A DNA stretch of 16,829 bases from Dokdonella_A sp035545255 (GCA_035545255.1 DASZYR010000004.1:1-16829); one strand, 5' to 3'; positions 6,909 through 14,029 are shown, numbered from the stretch's first letter. The notes: generated from the letters alone by a model not told the origin. Translations and numbers: made by a program.

Positions 6909-8780
6909 TCACTTCTGGATCGAGTATTCGGGCGAATTCAGGATCAGGTACAGCGCGTGCTGCACGCGCCTGCGCCCGAGCTCGCTGCCGTAGTCGTCCT
7001 GCGTCATCTCCTGAAGACGCGTGACCAGCACGTTGCGCATGAACGGCGACATCTGGCCGGACATGAACAGCGCGTTGTACGAATCGACGAGCGCGCCGGG
7101 ATCGCTCGCGGCGAGCGCGGCATCGCGATCCTCGTCCATCTGCATGGTCGCGGGGTCGTCGCTGGCCCAGCAGTCCTCGCTGCCGGTGTAGTCGCAGAAC
7201 ACTTCGTGGAACAGCCAGTTCGGCGTGTCGACGATCATCGAGTCGGTCAGGATCTGGAACTCTGGACTGACGAGTCCCGCCGTCGCGACCTCGCCCGGCT
7301 GCGCGTAATCGGGTTTGAAGAAGTTGAACACGGTCGGCGAGCGCAGCGGCGCCTGGCCGATCTGATCCTCGATCGGCGGCCACGGACGCAGCGTCGCGAC
7401 GCGCCCGCCCGTCGAGCGCGCCGCCATCGCACGCCACATCTGCGTGATCTTGAGCAAGGGCTCGCGCAGCTTGCCGAACGTGTCGGGACGCTGCCACTCG
7501 CCGTAACGCGCTTCGGGATCGAGCAGGATCGCCTTGACGACGGCCTTGAGATCGCCGCGCACGCCGGCTCCGTTGTCGTTGAATACCTGCGCGACACGTT
7601 GCACGTAGGCGGGCGTCGGATTGCTCGTCACGAGCCGCTCGATCAGCCGCTTCGCGATGAACGGACCGACGTTCGGATGGTGGAATATGTTGTCGAGCGC
7701 GGCCGTCATCTCGGCCTGCGCGTTGCCGCCGTGCACGAGCACGCCGTTCGGGAGCGATACGCCCGCGTAGTTCAGAAGCTGCTTGTCCGAAGTCGAGTCG
7801 TGGTAGTGCTCGATCGGCTGCATCGCAAGCTGCCACGGCGCATCGTTGTAGTTGCTGGGACCGCACCAGAAATACGTGTCCGATTCGACGTCGCCCTGCT
7901 CGTTCACGATGTATTCGCAGCATGTGTATGTCGTCTCGCCGCACGCCGTTTCCGGATGTCCCGGAAAGCCGTCGTTGTTCCAGTCCCAGCCGGTGAACAC
8001 GGCCGCGAAGCCGCGCACGGTCGTCTGATCGTAGGTCGGCACTTCCTGTCCGCCCGAAAGCACCGGCGTGCCGTCGGGATTGAGCTGCACGAGTCCGATC
8101 GAGAAAAGCTGCATGACTTCGCGCGCGTAGTTCTCGTCGGGATGGATGTTCTGATCCGGATCGGCCTTCTGGTTCTGGATCATGCTGAGGAAGATGCCCA
8201 TCGCCGGATGCTTCGTGACGTCCTCGAGCAGCGTGCGGTAGTTGCCGAACGCGTCCGCGGCGAGCATGTCGTAGTAGCTCGCGAGCGCCCACGGCTGGTA
8301 GGCGAGCGTTCCGTTCGAGTTCGAGGTGACGAAGATCTCGCTGAGCGCGAGCGCGACGCGCTGGCGGAGCTGGTCCGTCGCGGCGTTCGAGGGATAGCCG
8401 GCCCGGCTCGGATCGGGCGTGCCGACCGAGTTGATCGTCCAGATCTCCATGCGCGTGTCGTCGAAGAGGTACTCTTCCGGCCACGTCAGCGAAACCCAGT
8501 CGAGGTATTGCGTCTCGGTCGACGCGGGCTCGGCGAACTGCTCCGCGAGCCACGCGTCGTAGCCGACGGCGCGCAGGTGCGCGATGCTCTGCGACGTCGG
8601 TCCGTAGGTCGCCTGGGCGAGAAAGCGCGCGGCATCCGCATCGAACGACGGACCGGACACGCCGTCGAAGCCGTCGTGCATGGTCGAGTCCGGACGATGG
8701 CTCGATTGCGCGGCGGCGATGCCGCAGTAAGCAGCCAGCACGGCTACGAGGCCGAACCGCTCCAGGCAACGGATGACCAC
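6909..8780 (-). CDS. DUF1800 family protein, Sec-exported
   Basis: The 623-residue protein is read from a GTG at 8780, preceded by GGGGGAG, which places a signal peptide at the N-terminus (FGLVAVLAAYCGIAAA then QSS). Longer upstream reading has no such features. DUF1800 landmarks are ARFLAQATYGPT (51-62), LRQRVALALSEIFV (138-151), HPDENYAREVMQLFSIGL (213-230), HHPNVGPFIAKRLIERLVTSNP and SPTVFNFFKPDY. The C-terminus RRRVQHALYLILNSPEY is also typical. Residues 36-40 are DGFDG, as in the cupredoxin tail. A cysteine-rich stretch lies at about 280-306 (C280, C287, C288, C306). DUF1800 and DUF1501 genes are known to occur as adjacent pairs in many bacteria, function unknown. It is the first gene of a three-gene cassette. 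Confidence 0.93.
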   Translation of the reverse strand: MVIRCLERFGLVAVLAAYCGIAAAQSSHRPDSTMHDGFDGVSGPSFDADAARFLAQATYGPTSQSIAHLRAVGYDAWLAEQFAEPASTETQYLDWVSLTWPEEYLFDDTRMEIWTINSVGTPDPSRAGYPSNAATDQLRQRVALALSEIFVTSNSNGTLAYQPWALASYYDMLAADAFGNYRTLLEDVTKHPAMGIFLSMIQNQKADPDQNIHPDENYAREVMQLFSIGLVQLNPDGTPVLSGGQEVPTYDQTTVRGFAAVFTGWDWNNDGFPGHPETACGETTYTCCEYIVNEQGDVESDTYFWCGPSNYNDAPWQLAMQPIEHYHDSTSDKQLLNYAGVSLPNGVLVHGGNAQAEMTAALDNIFHHPNVGPFIAKRLIERLVTSNPTPAYVQRVAQVFNDNGAGVRGDLKAVVKAILLDPEARYGEWQRPDTFGKLREPLLKITQMWRAMAARSTGGRVATLRPWPPIEDQIGQAPLRSPTVFNFFKPDYAQPGEVATAGLVSPEFQILTDSMIVDTPNWLFHEVFCDYTGSEDCWASDDPATMQMDEDRDAALAASDPGALVDSYNALFMSGQMSPFMRNVLVTRLQEMTQDDYGSELGRRRVQHALYLILNSPEYSIQK

Positions 8781-8885
8781 GACGCTCCCCCACCGGACGT
8801 GAAGTCCGCAGCTCCGATCGGCAACGACTCTAGCGCGAGCGCAACCGGCGGGAACTTGACGCATGCCGCATTCGGGCAGCGTCCG

Positions 8886-9299
8886 TCAGCGTTTTGGACG
8901 TCTCCCCGGCTTTTTCCGCGCGGGCTCGCGGCGACGCGCAGCCTCGCCCGGCGGCGCCCAGAGCGCCGCGTCGAGATTGCGATCCCAACCGAACCTTGCG
9001 ATGTCGACGCGGCCTCCCACGACCAGCACGCCTTCACCCGCGAGCTGGCGCACCTGCTCGCGAAAGCCGCGGCTTCCGGGCGCAAACGCGATGCGCCCGT
9101 CCGAACGCAGCACGCGGAACCACGGCAATCCAGAGACCTCTCCAAGCACGCGTCCGACCAGGCGCGCGCGGCCCGGAAGGCCGGCGCGTGCGGCGACCTC
9201 GCCGTAGCTCGCGACGGAACCCCGCGGGATCGAGCGGATCGTGTCCACGATGCCGGCGTGATCGCGCGACGGCGCCGGTCCGGATTTGCCTGACTTCAT
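8886..9299 (-). CDS. Alkyltransferase-like protein (ATL)
   Basis: The 137-residue protein is the DNA-binding C-terminal domain of O6-alkylguanine-DNA alkyltransferases: IPRGSVASYGEVAARAGLPG (25-43), RARLVGRVLGEV helix, LPWFRVL and a C-terminal winged-helix remainder. The active-site PCHRV is PWFRV here, so the alkyl-accepting Cys is Trp60. Proteins of this type (E. coli YbaZ, S. pombe Atl1) bind O6-alkylguanine without repairing it and pass it to nucleotide excision repair. The C-terminal 20 residues are a basic tail (RRREPARKKPGRRPKR), plausible for extra DNA contact. The gene is transcribed toward the DUF1800 operon and is divergent from the next small gene. The ATG at 9299 is the only reasonable start. 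Confidence 0.92.
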   Translation of the reverse strand: MKSGKSGPAPSRDHAGIVDTIRSIPRGSVASYGEVAARAGLPGRARLVGRVLGEVSGLPWFRVLRSDGRIAFAPGSRGFREQVRQLAGEGVLVVGGRVDIARFGWDRNLDAALWAPPGEAARRREPARKKPGRRPKR

Positions 9300-9318
9300 C
9301 GGTGCCAGACGCTAGCAT
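9290..9318 (+). promoter_or_regulatory. Candidate promoter of the small unknown gene at 9346
   Basis: CTGACT (9290-9295) and TAGCAT (9313-9318) are 17 bases apart, each matching the sigma-70 hexamers at four positions. Transcription would begin near 9325, giving a leader of about 20 bases with GAGAG before the GTG start. The -35 would overlap the start of the divergent ATL gene. Confidence 0.35.
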
Positions 9319-9345
9319 AGGGCGCCGCATCGACCGAGAGCCATC

Positions 9346-9750
9346 GTGCAGAGCTTCGAACAGATCCGCTCCCATGCCGGCAGCCGCCACACCTTGCGGA
9401 CGAACGATCCGTACCTCATCAGCTTCGACCTGACGCTGTCCGACGGGCGCCATCAGGGCATGTATCTCGCCGAGATGGAAGACGAGGAAGGCGGCAAGTA
9501 CCTGCGCATCTCGACGCCGGTCGGCCCGTACGCGGGCATCGACGGCACGCGGTGCCTACGCTTCAACTGGGAGCAGCGAACGGGCTATCTCGCCATCAGC
9601 GATCTCGACGGCTCGCCGTTCCTGCATCTTTGCGAGAACCGTCCCTACGCGTTCCTCTCCGCAGAAGAGCTCGATCGCGTGATCCGGGAGCTCGGCACGC
9701 TCGGCGATCGTATGGAGCAGGCGATCTCGAGCGGTGGGGATACGTTCTAG
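9346..9750 (+). CDS. Conserved-looking small cytoplasmic protein, unknown function
   Basis: I do not recognise this 134-residue protein with certainty. It starts at a GTG preceded by GAGAG, has no signal peptide or membrane segment, and is acidic with alternating strands (YLISFDLTLSDGRHQGMYLA, KYLRISTPVGPY, CLRFNWE, GYLAISDLDG) followed by a helix rich in charged residues (SAEELDRVIRELGTLGDRMEQ). Pattern and length resemble the small alpha/beta chaperone-like fold of YbjN or type III secretion chaperone proteins, but that is a guess from strand order. It stands alone, divergent from the ATL gene and convergent with the phosphate transporter, with a repeat element right after its stop codon. 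Codon use is like its neighbours. Confidence 0.75.
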   Translation: MQSFEQIRSHAGSRHTLRTNDPYLISFDLTLSDGRHQGMYLAEMEDEEGGKYLRISTPVGPYAGIDGTRCLRFNWEQRTGYLAISDLDGSPFLHLCENRPYAFLSAEELDRVIRELGTLGDRMEQAISSGGDTF

Positions 9751-9762
9751 CTTTCTAGCTTT

Positions 9763-9909
9763 TCCCCCTCTCCCGCTTGCGGGAGAGGGTTGGGGCGAGG
9801 GAAATCCTGAATCGACGTCTCACGATGATGGCCCGAACTTCTTCATCGAAGTCGGGACGTCGAACCTGCTTGCCCTCACCCTACCCTCTCCCGCAAGCGG
9901 GAGAGGGGA
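9763..9909. repeat. CCCTCTCCCGC-type inverted repeat, copy B2 (convergent junction)
   Basis: The left half (9763-9801) carries a near-perfect hairpin CCCTCTCCCGC-TT-GCGGGAGAGGG followed by TTGGGGCGAGGG; the right half (9872-9909) is an inverted copy with CCCTCACCCTACCCTCTCCCGC. Between them lies a further imperfect hairpin, CCCGAACTTC and GAAGTCGGG, around 9831-9856. It lies between the converging unknown gene (plus) and pit (minus) and could end transcription from both sides, although no U-run follows. The 208-base gap holds no other feature. Confidence 0.82.
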
Positions 9910-9958
9910 AAGCATGCGCACGTCTCAATGCATTACGCCATCGACGTGCACTACTTTT

Positions 9959-11086
9959 TCAGCCGACTCCGCCGAGCAACTTGAGTGCGCGCACCAGCAT
10001 CCACGCCAGCGCCGCCGTCACCGGCAGCGTCAGAAGCCACGCCCACACCATGCGCTCGACGACGGTCCACTTGATCGCGTTCGCGCGCTTGGCGGTGCCG
10101 ACGCCCATGATCGCAGACGACACGTTGTGCGTCGTCGACACCGGAATACCGAGCGTCGAGGCCGTGATGATGACGGTCGACGAGGCGATGTCGGCCGCGA
10201 CGCCGTTCATCGGCTGAAGCTTCACCATCTTGTGGCCGAGCGTGCGGATGATGCGCCAGCCGCCGGCCATCGTGCCCGACGCCATGACCAGCGCGCAGGT
10301 CGCCTTGATCCACACCGGAATAGTGAACGCGTGATCGGCGAGCTCGGGAATGCGCAGGAACGAGAGCCATCCCGGAATGCCGTCGAGACTGCCGGCCGCC
10401 GTCGCGCCGGCAAGCGCGAGCGCGATGATGCCCATCGTCTTCTGCGCGTCGTTGAGCCCGTGCGAGATGCCCATCGCGCTCGACGAGAGGATCTGGACCT
10501 TCGCGAACACGGCGTTCACCGTGCGCGGACGGATCGCGTGCTTCAGCGGCCCGCGATCGCCGAGCGTCGAAAGCAGCGCGAACAGCGCGCCCATGATCGT
10601 AAATCCGATCAGGAAGCCCGCGACGGGCGACGCCACCATCGGCACGATGACCTTCGGCAGAAGTCCCTTTCCCTGCCACCAGTGCGCGCCGTCCTGCCAC
10701 CAGATGATCGCCGACCAGTTGTCCGCGGCCGCGAGCGCCGCGCCGCAAAGGCCGCCGATCAGCGCGTGCGAAGAGCTCGACGGCAATCCCCACCACCACG
10801 TGATGAGATCCCAGATCGTCGCGCCGAGGAGCGCGCAGATCAGGAGCTGCGGCGTGACGGCGACGATGCCGGCATCGATGAGTCCCGACGAGATCGTCTT
10901 CGCGACCGCCGTACCGAGCAGCGCGCCGACGAAGTTCGTGAACGCCGCGAGCAGGACCGCCTGCCCCGGGCTCAGCACCTTCGTCGCGACGACCGTCGCG
11001 ATCGAGTTGGCCGTGTCGTGGAATCCGTTGATGTACTCGAACGCGAGCGCGACGAGCACGACGACGAACACGAGCGTCAGGCTCAT
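9959..11086 (-). CDS. pit: PiT family inorganic phosphate transporter
   Basis: The 375-residue polytopic protein has the two inverted family signatures: FEYINGFHDTANSIATVVAT (residues 16-35) near the N-terminus and ISHGLNDAQKTMGIIALAL in the second half, with about ten membrane segments. GLPSSSSHALIGGL and GIPVSTTHNVSSAIMG are the matching GxPxSxxH repeats. Such transporters move phosphate, often as metal-phosphate complexes, coupled to protons. A good Shine-Dalgarno, GGAGGAG, stands about ten bases before the ATG. The gene follows a DUF47 regulator-like gene in the same direction, separated by a heptamer inverted repeat; this pairing is widespread and supports a Pi transport role. The exact substrate form is not visible from sequence. 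Confidence 0.95.
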   Translation of the reverse strand: MSLTLVFVVVLVALAFEYINGFHDTANSIATVVATKVLSPGQAVLLAAFTNFVGALLGTAVAKTISSGLIDAGIVAVTPQLLICALLGATIWDLITWWWGLPSSSSHALIGGLCGAALAAADNWSAIIWWQDGAHWWQGKGLLPKVIVPMVASPVAGFLIGFTIMGALFALLSTLGDRGPLKHAIRPRTVNAVFAKVQILSSSAMGISHGLNDAQKTMGIIALALAGATAAGSLDGIPGWLSFLRIPELADHAFTIPVWIKATCALVMASGTMAGGWRIIRTLGHKMVKLQPMNGVAADIASSTVIITASTLGIPVSTTHNVSSAIMGVGTAKRANAIKWTVVERMVWAWLLTLPVTAALAWMLVRALKLLGGVG

Positions 11087-11107
11087 GCCTGCGCTCCTCC
11101 GGAGCGT

Positions 11108-11209
11108 GGGAATCGGGAATGGCGAATGGGGAATGGGGAAAGCACAGGCACCGCCGCGCAGATTCGCAGCTGCCTCCCCGATTCCCTGTTCCCCATTCTC
11201 GATTCCCCG
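11108..11209. repeat. Heptamer inverted repeat element, copy 3 (DUF47/pit gap)
   Basis: Left arm (about 11108-11142): GGGAATC, GGGAATG, GCGAATG, GGGAATG, GGGAAAG. Right arm (about 11175-11209), read on the minus strand: GGGAATC, GAGAATG, GGGAACA, GGGAATC. The arms could pair in the mRNA between DUF47 and pit. The element starts two bases after the DUF47 stop and leaves the pit Shine-Dalgarno free. Confidence 0.82.
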
Positions 11210-11210
11210 C

Positions 11211-11840
11211 TCAGGAATTCTTCAACGCAATCTGATAAATCACGTTGCCCGCGTCGCGACACCGGTCGATCGCCTTCTCGAGCAGCTCGAAGAGATCCTT
11301 GCGCAAAAGGAGCTTCGCCGCGTCGCTCTCGTTCGTGAAGAGATCGCGATAGAGATCAAGGATCAGGCGGTCGGCCTCGCTCTCGATCGACTGCATGCGC
11401 TCGTTGAGATCGCGCATGACGTCGAGATGGAATCCCTTGCGGAGCTGTGAAGTCATCTGCACGATGACCTCGCTCGCCTTCTCGAGCATCTTCGCGCGCG
11501 AAGCGAAATCGACGTCGGCGAGGCGATCGGCGAACATCACGTAACGCTCGGCGAATTTCTCGACCGTCTTCGGGATCTTGTAGAGCGCGCCGGCCAGCGC
11601 CTCGATGTCCTCGCGCTCGATCGCCGTCACGAACGTGTCGACGAGCGCCTCGCTGATCTGCCCGAACAGCTCCTTCTCGCGCCGCCGCGCGACGCGGAAC
11701 TCGTCGAGCGATCGTGTCGAGACCGGCGCCGCGAGCAGCGCGATCAGCGCGCCCGTGCTCTGCCGCGCGGCATCGGCGCTCGCTTCCAGAAGGCCGTAGA
11801 ACTTGTCGCCCTTGCCGAAGATCGTCTGCAACGAAAACAT
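11211..11840 (-). CDS. DUF47 (PhoU-like) phosphate transport regulator
   Basis: The 209-residue protein is almost entirely helical and polar with no signal peptide, matching the DUF47/PhoU-like family (TIGR00153 type): MFSLQTIFGKGDKFYGLLEASADAA at the N-terminus, RRREKELFGQISEALVDTFVTAIEREDIEAL in the middle and a C-terminal FELLEKAIDRCRDAGNVIYQIALKNS. These proteins are encoded next to PiT transporters and are thought to control their activity. The ATG at 11840 gives the standard start; a GTG three codons upstream is possible. It is first in the DUF47-pit operon, with a Pho-box-like site 66-83 bases upstream, and is divergent from the CNNM-type gene. Confidence 0.93.
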   Translation of the reverse strand: MFSLQTIFGKGDKFYGLLEASADAARQSTGALIALLAAPVSTRSLDEFRVARRREKELFGQISEALVDTFVTAIEREDIEALAGALYKIPKTVEKFAERYVMFADRLADVDFASRAKMLEKASEVIVQMTSQLRKGFHLDVMRDLNERMQSIESEADRLILDLYRDLFTNESDAAKLLLRKDLFELLEKAIDRCRDAGNVIYQIALKNS

Positions 11841-11905
11841 GGGATGCACGCCGGGATTCGCGGGATGGAAAGCGGCGCCGGCCCTACCCGCCCGCGCGAC
11901 CTCAT

Positions 11906-11923
11906 ATGACAGCCATGTTACCG
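11906..11923 (-). promoter_or_regulatory. Pho-box-like site upstream of DUF47-pit
   Basis: On the minus strand the 18 bases read CGGTAACATGGCTGTCAT: two heptamers separated by ATGG. The second is a perfect CTGTCAT and the first matches CTGTCAC at five of seven positions, the geometry of a PhoB half-site pair. The site lies 66-83 bases before the DUF47 start and next to CATATG, a possible -10. In Sinorhizobium the equivalent pit operon is repressed by PhoB under phosphate limitation, as I recall, so repression is as likely as activation. No strong -10 stands ten bases downstream. Confidence 0.4.
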
Positions 11924-11990
11924 CACGGGCGGCGCGCTCGTGGAGATCGCGGCCTGGCGGCACCCCTTTGCTCGGCCCGCGAGGCCGGGT

Positions 11991-11999
11991 TGCTACACT
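11991..11999 (+). promoter_or_regulatory. Candidate extended -10 promoter of the CNNM-type gene
   Basis: TGCTACACT is an extended -10 (TG-n-TACACT) ending 30 bases before the ATG at 12030, leaving a leader of about 20 bases that contains AAGGG. No good -35 is spaced at 17. The 189-base divergent gap (11841-12029) holds this and the Pho-box-like site only. Confidence 0.4.
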
Positions 12000-12029
12000 C
12001 TCGGGCCCTCTTTCGGAACAAGGGTCCGG

Positions 12030-13337
12030 ATGCTGCTGCAGATCGCGCTGGTCGTCCTGCTCGCGGTGCTGAACGGCTTCTTTGCGCTGAGCGAAATGGC
12101 GCTGATGGTCGCGCGCCGGAGCCGGCTGAAACACCTCGCGCTGACGAGCCGCCGCGCCAAGGTCGCGCTCGGCCTCGCGCAGCAGCCGGAGAATTTCCTG
12201 GCGACGGTGCAGGTGTTCATCACGCTGCTCCAGGTCGGCGCGGGCGCCGCGCTCGGCGCGACGATCGGCGAGCGCATCGGTGCCGCGCTCGATGCGCTCG
12301 ACATTCCGTGGATCGATCCGTACAGCCTGCCGATCGGCGTCGTCCTCAGCGTCTCCGGCATCACGTTCATCCAGATGCTGCTCGGCGAGCTCCTGCCCAA
12401 GCGCATCGCGCTCGTCGATCCGGAGCGGTTCGCGATCGCGACCGCGCTGCCGATGCGCGTGCTCGCGTGGCTCGCCGCGCCGTTCGCGTTCTTCCTGATT
12501 TCGGTGACGCGCGCGCTGCTGCGCCTGCTGCGCATGAACGGCGGAACGCGCGAGCACGTCAGCGAGGAGGAGATCCGGCTCCTCGTCGCCGAAGGCGTCG
12601 ACCAGGGCGTCATCGACAGCGACGAGCGCAACATGGTGAACCGCGTGCTGCGTCTTGGCGACCGGACGGTCGACAGCGTCATGACGCCGCGCACACGCAT
12701 CGCCTGGCTCGACACGACGGCTTCGCTCGAAGAGAACGTCAAGGTCATGCGCGAGACGCCGTACTCGCGTTACCCGGTGTATCGCGGCGGCGAGCAGGAA
12801 GTGCTCGGCGTGCTGGAAGCCAAGCGCCTCATCGCGCAGATCGGCGCCGGCACGACCGATCTGTTCCGCTCGCTGCGCAAACCGCTCTACGTGCCGGCGA
12901 CGGCGCGCGCGCTCGACCTGCTCGAGGAGTTCCGCGACGCCGAGACCGCGCTCGCGCTCGTCGTCGACGAGTACGGCGACATCGAAGGCATCGTCACGCT
13001 CAACGACCTTCTCGCGGCCGTCGTCGGCAAGACCGCGACGCCGCTGATCGAGACCGCCGCGCAGCCGATCGTCGAGCGCGCGGACGGCAGCTGGCTGATC
13101 GACGGCAGCGTCTCGACGGACGACCTTCGCGAACTGCTCGGCATCGCCGAGCTTCCGAACGAGGAAGACCACGACTTCCGCACCGCGGCCGGCATGGTGA
13201 TGGCGCATTTCGGCCGCATCCCGTCGGCTGGCGAGGCGTTCGGATGGCACGGATTCCGCTTCGAAGTCGTGGATCTCGACGGGCCACGAATCGACAAGCT
13301 CCTCATCGCGCGCGAGGCGGTCGCCGCGAACGAATGA
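12030..13337 (+). CDS. CNNM/CBS/CorC-type membrane protein (HlyC/CorC family)
   Basis: The 435-residue protein has an N-terminal DUF21/CNNM membrane domain (residues 1-165; LNGFFALSEMALMVARRSRL, FLATVQVFITLLQVGAGA, LLGELLPKRIAL), a CBS pair (about 216-330; VMTPRTRIAWLD, SRYPVYRGG, LVVDEYGDIEGIVTLNDLL) and a CorC_HlyC C-terminal domain (about 340-430; DGSWLIDGSVSTDDLRELLG, GWHGFRFEVVDLDGPRIDKL). The family is linked to magnesium and sodium transport or efflux; several members were earlier named hemolysins without good reason. The ATG at 12030 is chosen because AAGGG precedes it and the first membrane segment follows at once. Its stop overlaps the start of the next gene (ATGA), so the two are translationally coupled. 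Phosphate genes lie divergently, but no functional link is established. Confidence 0.94.
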   Translation: MLLQIALVVLLAVLNGFFALSEMALMVARRSRLKHLALTSRRAKVALGLAQQPENFLATVQVFITLLQVGAGAALGATIGERIGAALDALDIPWIDPYSLPIGVVLSVSGITFIQMLLGELLPKRIALVDPERFAIATALPMRVLAWLAAPFAFFLISVTRALLRLLRMNGGTREHVSEEEIRLLVAEGVDQGVIDSDERNMVNRVLRLGDRTVDSVMTPRTRIAWLDTTASLEENVKVMRETPYSRYPVYRGGEQEVLGVLEAKRLIAQIGAGTTDLFRSLRKPLYVPATARALDLLEEFRDAETALALVVDEYGDIEGIVTLNDLLAAVVGKTATPLIETAAQPIVERADGSWLIDGSVSTDDLRELLGIAELPNEEDHDFRTAAGMVMAHFGRIPSAGEAFGWHGFRFEVVDLDGPRIDKLLIAREAVAANE

Positions 13338-13939
13338 GCGCAGCGACCGGCCACGTCCGGACGACCGAGCTGCTCGCGCACGTGCTCGCATCGAGCCGCG
13401 GCGAGGAGATCGCGCTCGGCGACGTCCTCGATCCGCTCGGCGAGCGCTCGTTCGGATTCGTGATCCTGCTGCTCGCTCTGCCGAACTTCATCCCGGTGCC
13501 GATCGGCGTCGGCGGCCCGATGGGCGTTCTCGTGGCGATCGCCGGGCTCCAGATGGCGTGCGGGCTGGCCCGTCCATGGCTGCCGGCGCGCCTTCGAGCA
13601 CGCAGCGTCCATCGCGGCACCGTCGAGCGCTTCGTCGCGCGCCTGACGCCGGTGCTGCGCTGGATCGAGCGCCTGTCGCGGCCGCGACTCGAAGCGTTGA
13701 CGCGCCAGCCGGTCCACCGGATCACCGGCCTCCTGCTCGTGCTGATCGGCATTGCGCTCGCGCTGCCGATCCCGTTCACGAACTACCTGTTCGGCATCCT
13801 GCTCGTCGTCTACGCGGTCGCGCTGATCGAGCGCGACGGCATCGCGCTGATCGTCGCCTGGCTCGCAAGCATCGGCATCGCGATCGCATTGCTGACGCTG
13901 AGCCACGCGGCCGTCGATGCGGTGCGCAATCTTTTCTAG
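13334..13939 (+). CDS. ExoD family (exopolysaccharide synthesis) membrane protein
   Basis: The 201-residue protein matches the ExoD family: TTELLAHVLASSRGEEIALGDVLDPLGERSFGFVILLLALPN at the N-terminus, followed by FIPVPIGVGGPMGVLVAIAGLQMACG, PWLPARL and a C-terminal hydrophobic hairpin (LLVLIGIALALPIPFTNYLFGILLVVYAVALIERDG) typical of ExoD. Rhizobium ExoD affects exopolysaccharide and alkaline tolerance; the molecular function is unclear. The ATG overlaps the preceding TGA by ATGA, indicating coupling with the CNNM-type gene. A REP inverted pair follows the stop at 14 bases and probably ends the transcript. Identity is judged by pattern, not alignment. Confidence 0.88.
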   Translation: MSAATGHVRTTELLAHVLASSRGEEIALGDVLDPLGERSFGFVILLLALPNFIPVPIGVGGPMGVLVAIAGLQMACGLARPWLPARLRARSVHRGTVERFVARLTPVLRWIERLSRPRLEALTRQPVHRITGLLLVLIGIALALPIPFTNYLFGILLVVYAVALIERDGIALIVAWLASIGIAIALLTLSHAAVDAVRNLF

Positions 13940-13953
13940 GACGCGTTGCGCCT

Positions 13954-14029
13954 GTAGGAGCGGCGACAGCCGCGATTTTTTTCCGCGATGAGAGCGCGCA
14001 GGGAAGATCGCGGCTGTCGCCGCTCCTAC
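13954..14029. repeat. REP/GTAG inverted pair (bidirectional terminator-like)
   Basis: Two perfect 23-base inverted arms lie at 13954-13976 (beginning GTAGGAGCGGCGACAGCCGC) and 14007-14029, with 30 bases between. Each arm also folds by itself: GCGGC-GACA-GCCGC. The GTAGGAGCGG head followed by a short hairpin is the structure of REP elements of Pseudomonas and Stenotrophomonas. The pair sits in the convergent exoD/trmJ gap; a run of Ts follows the left arm, so a Rho-independent terminator function is plausible. The trmJ stop TAG lies inside the right arm's GTAG. Confidence 0.85.

Noticed and set aside
5455..8793. One 1112-residue frame spanning DUF1501 and DUF1800
   Set aside because: Only its last 481 residues are DUF1501; upstream it reads DUF1800 in the wrong frame. 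The real start is the ATG at 6900 with a twin-arginine signal.
8781..8885. Promoter with TAGAGT before DUF1800
   Set aside because: A -10-like TAGAGT is visible around 8828-8833, but no -35 fits; not strong enough to list.
9763..9909. Insertion sequence or mobile element with transposase
   Set aside because: There are inverted halves but no transposase frame or clear target duplication; called repeat only.
11211..13391. 726-residue minus-strand frame extending DUF47 upstream
   Set aside because: Beyond 11840 it is antisense to the CNNM-type gene and low in complexity; DUF47 begins at MFSLQTIFG.
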